Notes under the pieces: model-generated | Seen by the model: only the letters and a program-made list of their open reading frames with translations | Told to the model about the DNA's origin: nothing | The model's database searches: none | Assembly (NCBI GenBank): GCA_037976565.1 | Contig: CP137672.1 | Coordinates: 35,604,737 to 35,668,736, forward strand | Source: Mesocentrotus franciscanus | Lineage: Eukaryota; Echinodermata; Echinoidea; Camarodonta; Strongylocentrotidae | Reading direction: 5' to 3' | Length of the DNA: 64,000 nucleotides | Part shown: positions 23,726 to 37,300 of the stretch, piece by piece | Layout of the letters: each line of letters opens with the position of its first letter | Numbering within the stretch: position 1 is the stretch's first letter | Position numbers and translations under genes: made by a program

Positions 23726-23871
23726 CCACCCTGCCTCTTATGTGACTCATTACATTTCAGAAGATAATATAATTGTAGAATATTTATTCATATATATTTC
23801 TTGAACTATTATGAAACATACAGATTATACATTTTGTCCATAATATCTACAAAATAGCGTCTCACCATCTT

Positions 23872-23962
23872 TCTTTGTTTTCATCTCGATCTCTACTTCT
23901 ATTTCTCTTTCTCTCTTTATTTCTTTCTTTCTCCCTCGCTCCTTTCTCTTCTCCCTTCACCA
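23872..23962. repeat. CT-rich pyrimidine tract
   Basis: A degenerate CT/TTTC run on the plus strand, without internal structure. Confidence 0.8.
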
Positions 23963-24061
23963 TCCTTGAAATACAGGTGCTTCATGAATTAGGGATAGAG
24001 TCTCCATTTGAGGGAGAAACAGTCCGTATAGTACGCCGATTGCATAAAAACTACCAAATTG

Positions 24062-24260
24062 TGGTACATTGGTAGAGGCTCTTGGCTCACATGCAAGAGG
24101 TTCTGGGTTCCATGCTCCTTAGGTGCTTACATCCTGGACATGGTGATTTACCCAGATTTGTCCCTCTCTACCCAGGTGTAAATGGGTACCGAGCAATGCT
24201 GGGGTAATGATTAGCAATGTTAATACTGATGTTCTTATCTTGGATAATTTTGACCAAAGT
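24062..24260 (+). mobile_element. tRNA-derived SINE
   Basis: The A-box TGGTACATTGG (24062-24072) fits TRGYNNANNNG. The B-box GGTTCCATGCT (24106-24116) is close to GGTTCGANNCC. The body follows with the core CTCTCTACCCAGGTGTAAAT then GGGTACC (about 24164-24190), which the SINE at 16643-16913 shares in the opposite orientation. A conserved core after a tRNA head is the hallmark of several metazoan SINE superfamilies; I cannot name this one by eye. The 3' end is uncertain, because no GCGC..ATT tail is visible. Confidence 0.75.
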
Positions 24261-26030
24261 ATCAAGTATTTATTTACTATCTTTTTTATCTCAATACTTG
24301 CACAAAAATGTGACGTAAGAATAAAAAATTCAAGACACGCATAAATGTAGCATTTTTTATGAAATTAAGAAATCCACCCCCTCTTAAAGAATCATCTACA
24401 TAATCCCTACTTCCCTATTCATATCGTCTTACATTGTTAAGTCTCACTGACAATAGCTGTACTTTTCTTCAACCTGTTTGTCACCCTCTACAAACATTAG
24501 ATACAGATTATGTGAACAAAAAGAGATTCAGATTTGTCATAATCTAGCGCAAATCACTCCATTCTAACTTTATCATAACGCATGAACAGTTATTGTGTAA
24601 ACCATAAAATGATGTAGACCTATATGGTGGACTGGCTTGCTGCTTCTCAACCAAAATAGGGAGTATTTCGCTGCAAGTCTTTTACCCCTATTATCGAAAC
24701 GTCACTGAATACATCAAAATTGACGGCCCAACCTTACTCGACATGTAGAAGAAATAGGAAGGAGATTATACTTGTAATTTCTCAAATCGTGTTTCACGCA
24801 TCATGGTGATGCACCCACTAACCATGATACGTTCAATCTTTTGAGTGAAGTGCCGTCAGCCACAGCTCTTAATTTTCCCCTCCATTTTCAATCATATGCC
24901 GTTGCATGTCCTGCTATATTTCATCTCGATCTTTACCACTTATTATTTGAATTTCGAAAAATGCATACTATGTCAAGTAGAGAAGACATGAACTGAACAT
25001 AAGATATAACTTTTTAAGGAGACCAAGCTATTTATCGAAAATGCGGATTCTTCCCTGATTTGAATAAAATGACAAGATAAAGGAAATCGTAATGTATTGG
25101 TTTATCCTCTTGACTTGTACCAACACTGTGTATGACCACGATTACATTTAGTAACTTACGAATATGCCATGATATAGAGGTATGTGTACTTTAACTGCCT
25201 ATATTTTGTGATCAAAGTCAACCCCAGTGAAATGTATCGGTATACAATCAGGGTAAAGTGTCAATATGATGCCAACTACTTTCGAAAAAAAATCAAATCT
25301 AAGTCAATTTTAATAGCCTTTGTGCGTCACATATTGAAAGGTGCGAACGCGTCAATGATGTATCATGTAATTCGAACATGATATCTATGGGACATACAGT
25401 TGGGTATTGAACTTGAGTTGATTTTTTTCGAAAATAGTCGCGATCGTGTTTGTCTGACTTTAACGTCAAACCAAGGATAGAGGAGAGAGAAATATTCAGT
25501 TAGATGATATCTTATACGACTTCCCGACATGCATCTATATTTGTATATAACAGACAATGATTTATATTAGAGTCTAGTCACGACAATTAAAAACGACCAC
25601 ATTAAAGTAATGCAACTAATTCTCGGCAAATCATTTACTCATATTACTATTAAACATGGGATGTTGTAAATGTTCATTGTCAGTTTCATTTGTCATTTAT
25701 GCCAGCTATATGTCAATTTTAATCAATCATATCCCTAGCACTAGTCAAAAGGAACAAGTGATATCTGAAGGGGGTTCAGAACACCTACGAAAATGAATGT
25801 GCAATGTACTGTTACTTCAAGATTAGATCGGTTGGGTTACTCCTCTGGGAATTTTATAAAGAAACTTGGGGAAGAAGGACCAAGAGGAAAACCTATGTCA
25901 CATCGCTATGACGACGTTAAATTATTTTCCAGAAAAATATTCCCTTCTGGCAGGAAGTTGTAGGAGGGGCCGTCGTCACACACTCATAACAACAAGCATT
26001 ATTTGAGAAAATAATACATGACGATATCAG
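24261..26030. other. No recognised feature
   Basis: AT-rich sequence without a supported gene, RNA or repeat. Confidence 0.5.
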
Positions 26031-26038
26031 GATTTTCG

Positions 26039-26060
26039 TTTCTCTCTCTCTCTCTCTCAT
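26039..26060. repeat. (CT)n microsatellite
   Basis: A short pure CT run. Confidence 0.85.
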
Positions 26061-28710
26061 TTGAATCAAAATTTAGAATTAATTCAAACCGGGACCAATC
26101 ATGAACATTTTTGAAAGTTTAAATTCATATTATTTAAACGAAATCACATCATGATAAACATATACACAATAGTTTGCATCTGTCTTATCAGGAGTGACTA
26201 TACAATATGTATACATAGACCTAGAGTTTTCTGCGGATTGAGGAATTTGAAGCTTTGGTTTGCACCCTGGCAAGTGAAACAAAACTCACAGCAGAATTTA
26301 GGTTAACTCGAACAGCGTTCAAATATACAATTCTGGGTTTGTAAACACACTCCCCGTTCCTCACCCACACACTCACATTCTCACCCACATAAACGCGCAC
26401 ACACACACATCACGAAGTTAGATACGAAGGTGTAGGCTAATATTTGCTTGATCAGACTGCGTCTAAGCGTACACCTAGGTAGCGTTGATCGTGAGAAGAA
26501 TTTGGTATTTTGACAGATCTTACATCATGTCAGAGAGGATGGTGCAACCATGTCACTCTCCAGATTCCTGGAAATAGAGTAAAGATGAAGAGGAAATGAA
26601 AAAGCAAGGAGTTCGAGGAAATTAGATAAAGGAGAAAGAAAACGAATGAGGAAAACTAGAACGAGGGAGATGGGAGGGGGTAGGGGAATGCTTCGTCGGA
26701 TTTGGGGTAAAGTGAAGTCAATTCTACTCAGGGTCCGTCCATCTGATCAGCAGAATAAATAAATGCGAGAGAGTCTGTCTATAGCGGCAGTGGCGTAGCA
26801 AATGACCAGACATTAATGGGGAACTAGGCTAGCTAGCATCATCACGGAGGTGATTAGGGGACATAGGTCTTACTAAGTCGTTATTTCAGAGAAAGTGGTC
26901 CTTTTCATGTTTCCTCTCCCAATTCCTCTCTGTCTCTTCCTCCCTCCTCTTTATTCTATTATTCCTTTATTCCTTTAGTACCATTTTATTCGCCACGCAA
27001 TTGAGGGAAGGTGCCCTCGTGGCCCCATAGCTATGCCATTATGCCATTATAGGTAAAACTGTAATGTATATACTTTGTGCAACATAATGCAGTGTACAAT
27101 TACAAACAACTGGTATACATACAATTAAACCATTACAGAGAAGACGGGGAAAGAAACGGGAAAGAAATTAGGATAAAGTATGGTTCAAAGTAAAAAGTGA
27201 GGAAGTTTAAAGTCCTACGTTGCATGCAGACTGGATGCGAATCTAACATTATAGCAGTGACTTAATGCACCTGGATAAGTGGAAAAATCGATCGATTGAT
27301 CCCATAGCAAGATGGGTACATGATAGTGGTTCTACTAGGAACATGAAGGCGAGAATGCTTCTCAGAAAAGAGTCACTACATTTATATACGCTGAAGCAAG
27401 ACTTCAGTGCTTGCTCTATGAATTCCACATACACGTAGCTGGGATGAATATAAAGTATTCGTGTAAAAGAGACATTTCTCAACTCTAAACTCTTACTGCA
27501 GCCCATCTTTTACGCCTTCTCTGATGTCTTCCCCTCTGAATGTCCACTTTTAAATATTAAATCCATCTTTCTTTTCCTCACCGTCTGTTTATTGATCTGT
27601 CGTTTCTGTCTTCTAATCTTCATCTTTCTTTCAATACCTAAATTTGACTGTTTTCATACTCTTGTTACGTTTCATTTCCGTATATTTGACTCGCCATTCA
27701 CATCGTTGAAAAAAGGTCTTGCCCATCATAGCTACACTCAACTAAACATGCTTAGTAAAACATCAACGCGACAAAATGTATTCTTCAACATGTTTATGGT
27801 ATTCACGAAAAATGGGAGGATGAGTTGATTTCACTTAGCAAAAGGAAACAGGGTCTTTTTCATATATCTGTATTAGCCGACATAATAATGAAACTGGATT
27901 CTATGAAGCATGCAGGATGAGGAATGGTCAATGTTCTATCCTCCCAAAGCTATGTCTCTCATAATATTTGACCCACATCCCAAAAATGCTTTGCTCAACA
28001 TCAGAAATTTCCTCCTGCTGATCATCTTCGAGTGGACAAATTGCTAAGACATTACTCTCAACATCTCATTTCCAATGAGTACCATCCAAGCATCTTTGGA
28101 ACGAAGCAATGCATCACCAGAAGGTCCAGATTAATACCATACGCGATTCCAGTAACCAAGGTTACCAACGCAGAAAGATGCAGTGTCGATGCTGGAGTAC
28201 TGCGGTGATTAAACTTCGATATGTGGAAGTGTCTATCCTCTGATGGACGAATCTTCGAAAAAGGGTGATCTCGTGATTGATGGCATCATAACTCAAACTA
28301 AAATAGATACTCGATTTGTTTCATCCCTCTCTCTCTCTATCTTCCTCCTTTATATCGGTGTGGCTATAGCTCCTGTATTTATTTCGAAAAGGTTGACAGA
28401 TCGGGGCACTTTGTCCGAGAGAACAACCTTTGATAAATGCCAGGAAATGGGTGGTGATGGTAAAACAATTAACGATAAGATAAATTGATTTGTCAAGCTT
28501 CTTGAGATTGTTGTTTGTTAAATTAGAATTGACCAAGCAGTATAGGTTGAAAAGAAGTTTGCGTATGGCATTATCCCAAATATAGATATGGCCGAATAGG
28601 GGTGGAATTCATTGGGATGAGGATTAGAGGAGAGGGGGCACCATACATAGATATGATATAATTATGTATCAGAGAATCAGCCTCCATTAACGTCATTGAT
28701 CAGGCCTTCA
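26061..28710. other. No recognised gene
   Basis: A CACACACA run lies at 26397-26409. CAGTGGCGTAGCAAA at about 26787 looks like a hAT-type transposon end, but no partner end was found. TTATTCCTTTATTCCTTTAG near 26956-26980 could be a retroelement tail. Reading frames are of chance length. Confidence 0.4.
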
Positions 28711-28714
28711 AAGT

Positions 28715-29010
28715 GATGTAAAGGCAACGGCGAAGCCATAGGGGGCATGTGCCCCTTTCCCCCAATCGAATAACGCAATAGGAAGACAAAAATAACAAAA
28801 CAAAAAGGAAAGGGGATGGGAAAACGAACGTGAAGAGAAGATGTTCGGCCCCTCCTGCACGCTGGCGCGGTCCTTGACGCACCATAGGAGGGTGAAATCT
28901 TACTTCCAAAAAAAATAAATTAAAAGGAATGTTGGGCACATTGCATGGAATTACTGGCGTATATGGTCTGTTTGTCTTTGCTAGCTTGATTGGCGCATCT
29001 AATGACGCAG
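28715..29010. repeat. Dispersed repeat, copy 1 (pairs with 31990-32160)
   Basis: GGTCCTTGACGCACC followed by GGGTGAAATCTTAC (28869-28902) matches GGTCTTTGACGCCC followed by GAGTGAAATC near 32018-32055. Downstream similarity is weaker (ATGTTG...GAATTAC.GGCG and GGCGCA...ACGCA). The left part holds inverted GGGGGCATGTGCCCC-type sequence. This may be a diverged DNA-transposon family. The 104-codon minus-strand frame here is probably accidental. Confidence 0.45.
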
Positions 29011-30916
29011 TCAAATTGACGCATCATGTAGCATGGGCATTACAATGACTTAACGCTCATACATGCGCTTATGGAAGAGAATACATTGTAAGGCACTATT
29101 CACAACTTTCATTCAGCATGTTCAGGGCAGGGGTAATGCAATTGACCTAAAACCAACATGGTGCTCATACAACGAACAGCCCTCGGGTGTTGTAGTAAAG
29201 GAAATAAGAAAACAACCATGTTACACAGCCATGTTACACTCTCTCTTTTAACAGCTGGGGATTTATTCATGGACAAATACAAGTTCCATTTACTAAATAC
29301 ATAATCCTTGACTCCACTGGTGCGTGTGCTAAAAGTCAATGTTCCGTTCAGGAAATAAATTGACAAGAGTTTAGTACGTAGTGGTAGGGTGCGTGTTTGA
29401 TTGAGAATGACTAAGTGGATGGAAGATTCTCACTCGCGTCGTTGATTTTTTTTTTTTTTTTTTTGTATTTTGTACAATATGATCATATTTATATTAGAAA
29501 CTGACAAATTCGTATCAAATCGAATGACATTATAGTTTGCTCAGTAGGTGTTTTCTATAACCCGTAAGGCTAGCACAAACTAAAACGGGACAACATTCGA
29601 TCGTGCGCAATTAATAATGCCAAAACAGCTGAATTCGATCTTGACTTGAAACTGTTATGGCTTTAAACCTCGGGACAAATGACTGGGTTATATTTGGAAT
29701 CGCAGTAATGGTGAATGATTATAAGTGGCGGCGTGCTTTTAATTCAGGTCTATACACATGGTTTGCGATATCATTAATGTATCACCTGACCAAGGTGATT
29801 GATTGCTTGTATGATAATAGCAGTGGTAACGGACCTATGTTTGCAGAGAGGAAAATCACGAGGGAAATGTTAGTCACCTGCACGAGGAAACAGCACCTGG
29901 TGTTATCAATGGCAATCGGTTGAAGGACCATGGATAATTCCCGCCTTTTACACTCTCCAACTCATTCATGGATGATTCCACCAATCTGAAAGAAATCTCT
30001 CTCGCACTCTCTCTCGGAGAGGATGGTTGACCGTCGCTCATTTTATCAAACTCTGTTAGTAGTTACCTATCTGCCTGTATCTATTTGTATGGTTTCGTTT
30101 TTTTTTGCATTTGGCATCTTCCGCCAAACCTGTTGTAACTTTGAATATGAAAGCGCAGTCTGCCAAAGTACATTTTTAATTGTACCTACATTAATATGAA
30201 GTTCGAATTAAAAATAAAAAGATTTCATCTTGATAAACCTAGTTGCTTTCCTAGACCAACTTCAATGGGATGGGGGTATCAGATAACCTTTCTCACTAGT
30301 TGGGTGACAGTTTTTCTCTATATCCAATGCTCTCATGACGCCCCTGTACCATTAGTTCTGCAACTCACTTCGCTTGCTATAGAGGCCAGCAATCCCAGAA
30401 ACACAAGCAGACAATCAAACAGTAGAAAACACAAATCTGCTCTCGTTGCTTAGTAACGCCAAGGCTAAACGTGTCAAATAGTTTCCTGTTTACATATACA
30501 TTATCTTGAGTCTTGGATGGTATCATCAAATTCTGCATGTTCAGCAAACTCACAGTAAGAAAGGAAGAATCTAGCGTCTTGTTTGCAACAATTATTATAT
30601 GAAGCTCGAAAATGATGACCGGAATGTAACTGTGTACGTAAGATCAATAGAATGATCACAACCTGTTCAAATATTTTGAAGAGGCCAGAGCTAACTCGCC
30701 TTCAAGGCAGAGAGAAATCTCATCCTCATCCATGCATGTTTGGCCTTGAATATTGTTTTAAGTAACCTAATTCAAATGATCGAACTACTTCAGGATTAAT
30801 GAATCGAGACAGTGTAGTTGGATAATTGTTTCATATCTACACATGATTGCATTAGCGTTCCGCATGGGATTTATGGATCTTACTCGCTGAATGGTTATAT
30901 TCTTTAATGATCTCTT
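29011..30916. other. No recognised gene; poly(T) at 29446-29464
   Basis: A run of 19 T could be the poly(A) tail of a minus-strand retroposed sequence to its right, but no parent is recognised. Otherwise there is no gene or repeat. Confidence 0.4.
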
Positions 30917-31157
30917 CAATGATGGTGATGATTAAGAGGATAATGATGTTGATGGTGGTGGTGGTAGTGGTGGTGGGATAATGGTTATGATGAGGATGAT
31001 GATGGTCATCATGATGATGGTGGTGATGGTTATGATGATGATGGTGGTGGTGGTGACGACGATGATGATGGGGATGATGATGATGGTGATAGTGGTGATA
31101 GTAATGATGATATTGATGATGATGATAATGTTGATGGTTGTCATGATGAGGATGATG

Positions 31158-31198
<41 letters not shown>

Positions 31199-31202
31199 AT
31201 TG
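30917..31202. repeat. (GAT)n / (GGT)n trinucleotide region
   Basis: About 285 bp of GAT, GGT and related triplets, purest at the right end (ATG/GAT units, 31155-31198). Poly-Met/Val and poly-Ile/Thr frames on the two strands are artefacts. Confidence 0.93.
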
Positions 31203-31985
31203 TTATAATTTTGTTTTCTGTGCTTGAAGCAAACGATAATTTTACCTATTTCACTAAAGAGTGAAGAACATGAATGAATTAATGCGAGTAACTCCAGTAG
31301 ATATACTGCATTCATTGACTGAGAGTATATTCTTACTGAAAACATATAGACAGATACATGTATTCAGATTCAATGAATAGATAGAGTGTACTTGATTTAT
31401 CCAATTCGCGACGAATTTTCTTTGCTTCCATCTACATTTTCTACATTTTTTGCTTAGTGTGAGACTCATTAAACATCGAACAAAGTGCATAAAATATTGA
31501 AACGTAAATGACCAGGCGTTACACACTTCGTAGTACAAGCCAATAATATTCTATGCCCATATAGTTATATGACACCGGGACCAAAAGCGTGCGACCCGTC
31601 AGGAAGGTGGGTCACGTGGCTGTAAACCCGAACGCTTGAACTTATGTATAATGGAATGACCACTACCAACGAAAAATCAATCATCTAGGCTTGTCCCTAT
31701 CAATTATATGGTATGCAACAGATCATAGACATTTCGACATATCGAGCAATGAACCCGAGGAGTAGCGATCCGATTATGCTGCGGCGACAGTTCCGAGCTT
31801 TATTTCATCAAAGTTATAGGGTTAGGATTGGGGTTGGGGTAGGTTACAGTTTGGTTTGCAGTTGATTATAGTGTTTGGGCAGGATTGAAGTTACACATTC
31901 TGTAAGTGTAGGAAATCAACCGCGGAGTAATAGTCGCCGGAACATGCGTCGTAAAACCGAATGTTCCCGTTGTACACAATGCGTC
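31203..31985. other. No recognised feature
   Basis: A GGGTTAGGATTGGGGTTGGGG stretch (truncated here to its G/T-rich nature) near 31820-31845 is weakly telomere-like but not a TTAGGG array. No gene is seen. Confidence 0.4.
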
Positions 31986-31989
31986 GTTT

Positions 31990-32165
31990 TATTGACGTAG
32001 GAAAGCGTCACCAGCTGACGTGGTCTTTGACGCCCTTTATGAGAGTGAAATCAAAAGATTTCACTTTACAAAAAGTATGTTGAATTACAGGCGCACGGGC
32101 CAACTGCCTTCACATGCTCGATTTGGCGCAGGTACTATTACGCAACATATATGATGCCTGTGGGT
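31990..32165. repeat. Dispersed repeat, copy 2
   Basis: The partner of the segment at 28715-29010. The shared words are GGTCTTTGACGCC and GAGTGAAATC, then ATGTTGAATTAC.GGCGCA. It carries several CGTCA/TGACG words (GACGTAGG, GCGTCACC, GCTGACGTGG). Its boundaries could not be set. Confidence 0.45.
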
Positions 32166-33980
32166 ATCAGTGTGCCTTTAAGATGGTAATATTTTGAAAG
32201 AAACTGGGGCAAGATACGAAAATTTGACTGTAGATTTTATCTAAATGGTCTTACTTAAATGTGTCAAACTATGTTTATCATGTCAACCTTGGCATCCCTT
32301 CCACCCTGCCCATCTTGCATTGAGGCTTAGTTCATTGACCCCGTCAATGAAATCATCAAAGGTAAAGTATTCACACTGCATACATAAAGATCCTCGGCTT
32401 TTGGACTCACAGACAAATTAACAATATAAACAACAGGAAAGTGTCTCGCATCACCTTTTTTGTATATGCAGAACGTATTTCAACACTGCAATATATGCTC
32501 AATTTACTTACTTGCAGTTTTTTAATGATTGTTTAGACCTACCGTTAATTCCATTTGGAAACAAACCGGTGATGCAAGCTGAAATGTATGTTGTCAATGT
32601 GGATATAGTGTGCATGTATACAAACTTTTCATTTTCTGAATGCCATATACTGAACTGTTTAAAGATATAGTTGAGTTCTGGTCATGCGATTGCATTGTGA
32701 AAGAAACGGTGTGGAATCGATCAGAAAAGGTTGATCATCTAGCAACTAAAGTACTGGTGTGTACTGCAAGGTTCTGGAATCATCAAAATGACAAGAAATT
32801 TGGCCCAGTCTTGGTAAAGTTACAAGCACTGTTCACAGAAATATGTATATGGGACTACACAAACATGTGGCATAAAAATCTGTCCCGATGTTTATGCTGT
32901 TACATGTTATATTTAGAATATTAAGGCATTTGGAGAGCCATGCTTTTCAGGGAACATTGGTTATCTGATGTTGTTATTCCACACTTGCATAATAACAATG
33001 ATAACGCTCACAATTTGTTTTCACCTTTTCCCAGAACTCAACCTTCTCTTTAAGTTACTTAGCATCAACATACTGATTATCTTGTTTGTGGTGTTTAGCA
33101 GTTGCATCTTTTTCTTGTGCAGGTTCTACATTGAAAATTTGTATGGTTTGGATGTCCGTTTATCTACACCATATTGAATTCATCCACACTCTCTCGATCA
33201 GTTACCATTGAAAAATTAATATAAACTCTGTATGCTGCCTTCACTGCCTTAGCAAACACAAACAACCTGACTCTTCACAAACTATTTTTTTTGTGATGAT
33301 AATTAATTTAATTCCTTTTTAGTTTTCACTCTTTAAGTATGCTCAATCTTTTAGTGTTTTCGGCAGGAACGCAAACACAAGCGCATTTCCAAAGAAATAT
33401 AGTGTCTTATCTTTATCATTTTGCAATTACAATCATGATAATCCTGCTTGGTATTTTGGATGTCTCTGGAGAGGCTAATCAAGTACTTCAGCATCTCTCA
33501 ACAAGTTCCTTCATAAAAACATAGAAGTAAATGCCGTGCAATTTGTGTGATATCAATAAATTGTTATCTAAATAACACAAGAGGAAAATGAGAGTTGTGT
33601 CATTTCACAGCGCAAGTGATTGGGGAAAGCCCGATAAACATACAACTAGAAAGCCCATATCGCTTCCCTTTTTATTGAGAGCGCTAAATGATTAGCATTG
33701 TAAATTTGTGGCTGAGAGTTCAATGACTTCAAACTAGGTTTTCAGTATCAATACTTTTCTTTGAGTAAGTACAATTATTTTGAAAACAATGAATGAGAAA
33801 TTTCAATTACTATTTCACGTCAACCTGTCATTTTTTAAATACGTTTTAATGCAAATTATAGTCCCGACGAGACGGTTAAAATATGTGTCTGCAAGGAAAA
33901 AAAACATAAGAGGCAATACTCATACTCTCAAGAAGGTACGACTAGAACCAAAGGAAAATTAAACCAAGCCGTATTATTTG
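32166..33980. other. No recognised gene
   Basis: AT-rich. A 94-codon plus-strand frame (32640-32924) has ordinary composition but no recognisable family and no supporting splice or promoter signal that I can trust. Confidence 0.45.
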
Positions 33981-34316
33981 CATTTCCTTTCATATTTTGT
34001 AAAGCACGGGAACCTAGACTCTTGTTCCCAGTCGTTTTACGTCGCTCTCGTGCAATTTTCATGTGCTTACTATTGCAACTACAAGGCTACGTTGGAGATG
34101 AGGACAAAATTAAGGCAAAAATGAAAATGAAAGTACCCTGAATTCTTTCCATTTTCTTTCCTTTTTTTTGGAAGCATGGGAGTGTAGATTCGTGTTTCCA
34201 GTCGTTTATAAGTCGCACTCATGCAATCTTCATGTGCTCATTATTGCAACTACGGGGCGTTCTGGGAAATGGGGAATAGAATTAAGGCCAAAATGAAAAG
34301 GGATGATGATACGGCT
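33981..34316 (+). repeat. Tandem duplication, ~169 bp unit
   Basis: The segment starting CATTTCCTTTCATATTTTG at 33981 is repeated from about 34150 (CATTTTCTTTCCTTTTTTT). Both halves contain CCAGTCGTTT, TCATGTGCT and ATTGCAACTAC in the same order and end in AATTAAGGC.AAAATGAAAA. Divergence is moderate. The 134-codon frame at 34221-34625 begins inside the second half and is not supported as a gene. Confidence 0.85.
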
Positions 34317-34319
34317 AAA

Positions 34320-37300
34320 GTAGGTTTACTCTTCTCCTCAAAACATCCCTCTCAGGTCAGAAGAGGGAGAAAAGAAAAGAAGGTATTGAAATATAAAGTA
34401 GAATGTAGCTGCTGGTGGCAATTACTAGAGTCTGAAGTCATTGTTATGATAACATACACTCCAGTTTGCATAGACATATTACATAGCCTCAAACCACGAT
34501 TTCCGTATATCATGGGGTTTGAGATCGGCGCTCGCCAAATTAAGAGTCATAATTTTGGCCATGCAAGCAGGTTTAAAGTCGTTTGTTTTAATACAACGCA
34601 AGTTGGAAATGTTGTTAAGAGATGATTTTGGTGGGTGAGGGGTGGAGGCAAGTGATAGATTTAGTGATAGCGTGCAATATCAGTGCCCTGTGTCTATTAT
34701 AGGAAGTAATGTCATGGGTATGAAAGATGTTACTAGAGGCTTGACAACACAAGGGAAGTCTAGATTGAACCGTAGCCTCATAAAACAAGTTAAACCATAA
34801 GAATAACCCACTCACCACCACCACCACCTCAGCCATCCCTCCTTCAATACACATGAATGTAGCCTAATATTCAAATAAATTTAGGGGGCACGTGCAATTT
34901 TATTGTCAGCTGTAATAATGTTAGTTGTACTTTTATAATTCTTTCAGCTCTTAAAATGAACCATTTACCAACGCGTTCATCCTAAGTACGTGTATAATTA
35001 TGTCATTAGCCCCATACTGCATTAAACATTTACGAAATGTCGAATAACGTGAACGCTACCTTGCATCATCATTATGAAGAAGCGTGAAAACACGATAAGA
35101 CTACCGTGTGTGTTTAGCCATCGACAATTAATTAACGGCCTTCAGGGAAATGTAGTATACCTGGTGGTTCAAAATGACAGTTTAAAGGTACTATGTCCCA
35201 TTTGCAGGCCAACGAAATGAAAAGGTTAAATTCCAACGGCATTTGAAAGACAATACTAATTTAGAACGTCCCTAAAAAAAGAGGGGCTTGAAAATGTCTT
35301 TAAGTGGGAAAATAACGACTATTAGTTGTCGAATCGACTTAGGAGCTATAGAGCCAGTAAGTAATAGTCTGATTTTTCAGACCATTGTACCGAATGGTCG
35401 TACGTTTTATGCTGCGCAAAGATTCAATCAGTTTAATTTTGGCCATTACAAGAAGTGGGTTATTGATGTAGACAAATGCTCATGTACCCTTTACAGCTCA
35501 TTTTATGTATGTTATTACCAAAGATGAAAAAGCCAGTCAGTCACTCAATAGTGTCTGACAGTGAAGTCTAGCAAGTAAACGGGTTTCCTTGCATAATTTG
35601 AATATTAGGACACTGCTAACGTTTAAATTTCACAGATAGGACATACATGACATATTCATAATTCCTGCAAAGTTCTACAGAATTTGATGTTGGCTGCAAA
35701 AGGGACATAGTATCTTTAAGGACATGCTGATTTGGGGCGAGCTTCCTATATAAGCGTTATTCTGGTATCTCTTTAATGACTGGATACATCCAGTGTTTTC
35801 CAGGTAACTAGCTTTTTCCTTTTTCCAGGAGCACTTGATCGTTCTAAATGCATTAGCAAGTTTCATAGGAATTTGCAACATGTACCGTAAAATAGGTATT
35901 TTGAAATGAGATGTAACTAAAATATTATTATTATTATTAACCAGAAGATTATCAGAGATAGTCAATAACAGAATAAATGAATAACGATCTGTTTATTTTA
36001 AGATTTTAACATGAAACGAAGTCACCCCTGACCACACTAACCCATGACCGATTACTATCTCCTGAAATCCTACCTATTCCGTTCAAGTAGTGATCAAGTC
36101 ACCGGGCCACAATCCGCCATTGAAGAATGATGATCATCAATGGTTTCTAGTGAAGCTCCAAAACAATCCTAACCACATTTTCTGCTCCAGGCAAGAAGAT
36201 ATATTTGGAAGGAGAAAGGGGAATGATTAAGATTGGTCAGATTGGTCAGGTATATAGCTGCCATCGGGTGTCCAACCAATGACAGGCCTTTTTACCTGGG
36301 AGAAGCATCGCCTTCAGTCAATTTGGTAACCTCCAAAATGAAAGTGTCTTGGTTTGGATATAGGTATAAGATGTTATGACAGGTGTTTCTTTGTGACTAA
36401 AGGAATGTTTTATCTGAATCATTCACCTCAGGCTTTCCATTCTTTGCAACAATTCCGTTAGGTCTTTGGCATTTCGTTTCTGGGGACAATATACAATATA
36501 AAACACTTTGTCAGTGTATCGAGAAGTTCCTTGGCAGGAACAATAACGAGACTGATGCTCTACAAGGTAGCAACAAACCTAGCGGTCCTTCCGACCTGCA
36601 AGTCACGTCTTGGGCTTACCTAATGTCATGTGCCCATCAACGCATCCTCACCCCCAATGGCCATACTTCAAAGCGAGTCCTCATGCCATGAATCTAAATC
36701 AAACCTGACTCTGTCACACCTGAGTCGACTCTTGATTATGATGCGGGGGAGTTCATGTTGTTCTATGTAATACCCCCACCGACGGCGACATATATCCTTC
36801 TAAGAGACAGGTGAAAGTTAGTTTTGATTTCATCTCCAAAGTTGACCTTCTCGGCACAATGCTCTACAAAATTCTGTAAAGCAATCCCTCCTCCGGGACA
36901 TCATCATTTCTCAAAAAACCTATCTGATGCCTTTATGAGAATGTTATTCCACAGTTTCCAAGAAATCAAGCAAAAAGAAATACCTTGCAGGTAGAAACGA
37001 CCTCTCATAATTTCGGAACCTGGGCAAAGTCAACCTCCAAAATGGACGTTCGTTATTTCAGCCACATTAGATCTTGGTATTTATTACATACGAATCTAGT
37101 TCGAAAATTGGGAACCACAGCATAACATAATTGCTTTTTATTCCACCCAAACTCATTTGATTTGCCTAAGGCTTATAACTCTTTTTTTAAACCCTTAAAC
37201 TAAGATTCGAGTATCATGCTTGCTCGCTCTTGATTATTTTCATGAGTCTTTTTTATCTGCAGGTCAGCATTTTGACAAATCTACTCCCCAACCTCGTCTT

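Noticed and set aside
23268..23804. 178-codon plus-strand frame, the longest in the window
   Set aside because: Over half is a CT/CA tract and the rest has no recognisable motif.
26787..26801. hAT terminus CAGTGGCGTAGCAAA
   Set aside because: A single end with no inverted partner or target duplication identified nearby.
31815..31850. Interstitial telomere repeat
   Set aside because: Only one GGGTTAGG with G/T-rich neighbours; not a TTAGGG array.
34221..34625. 134-codon plus-strand frame
   Set aside because: It starts inside the second half of a non-coding tandem duplication, and the first half does not keep the frame.
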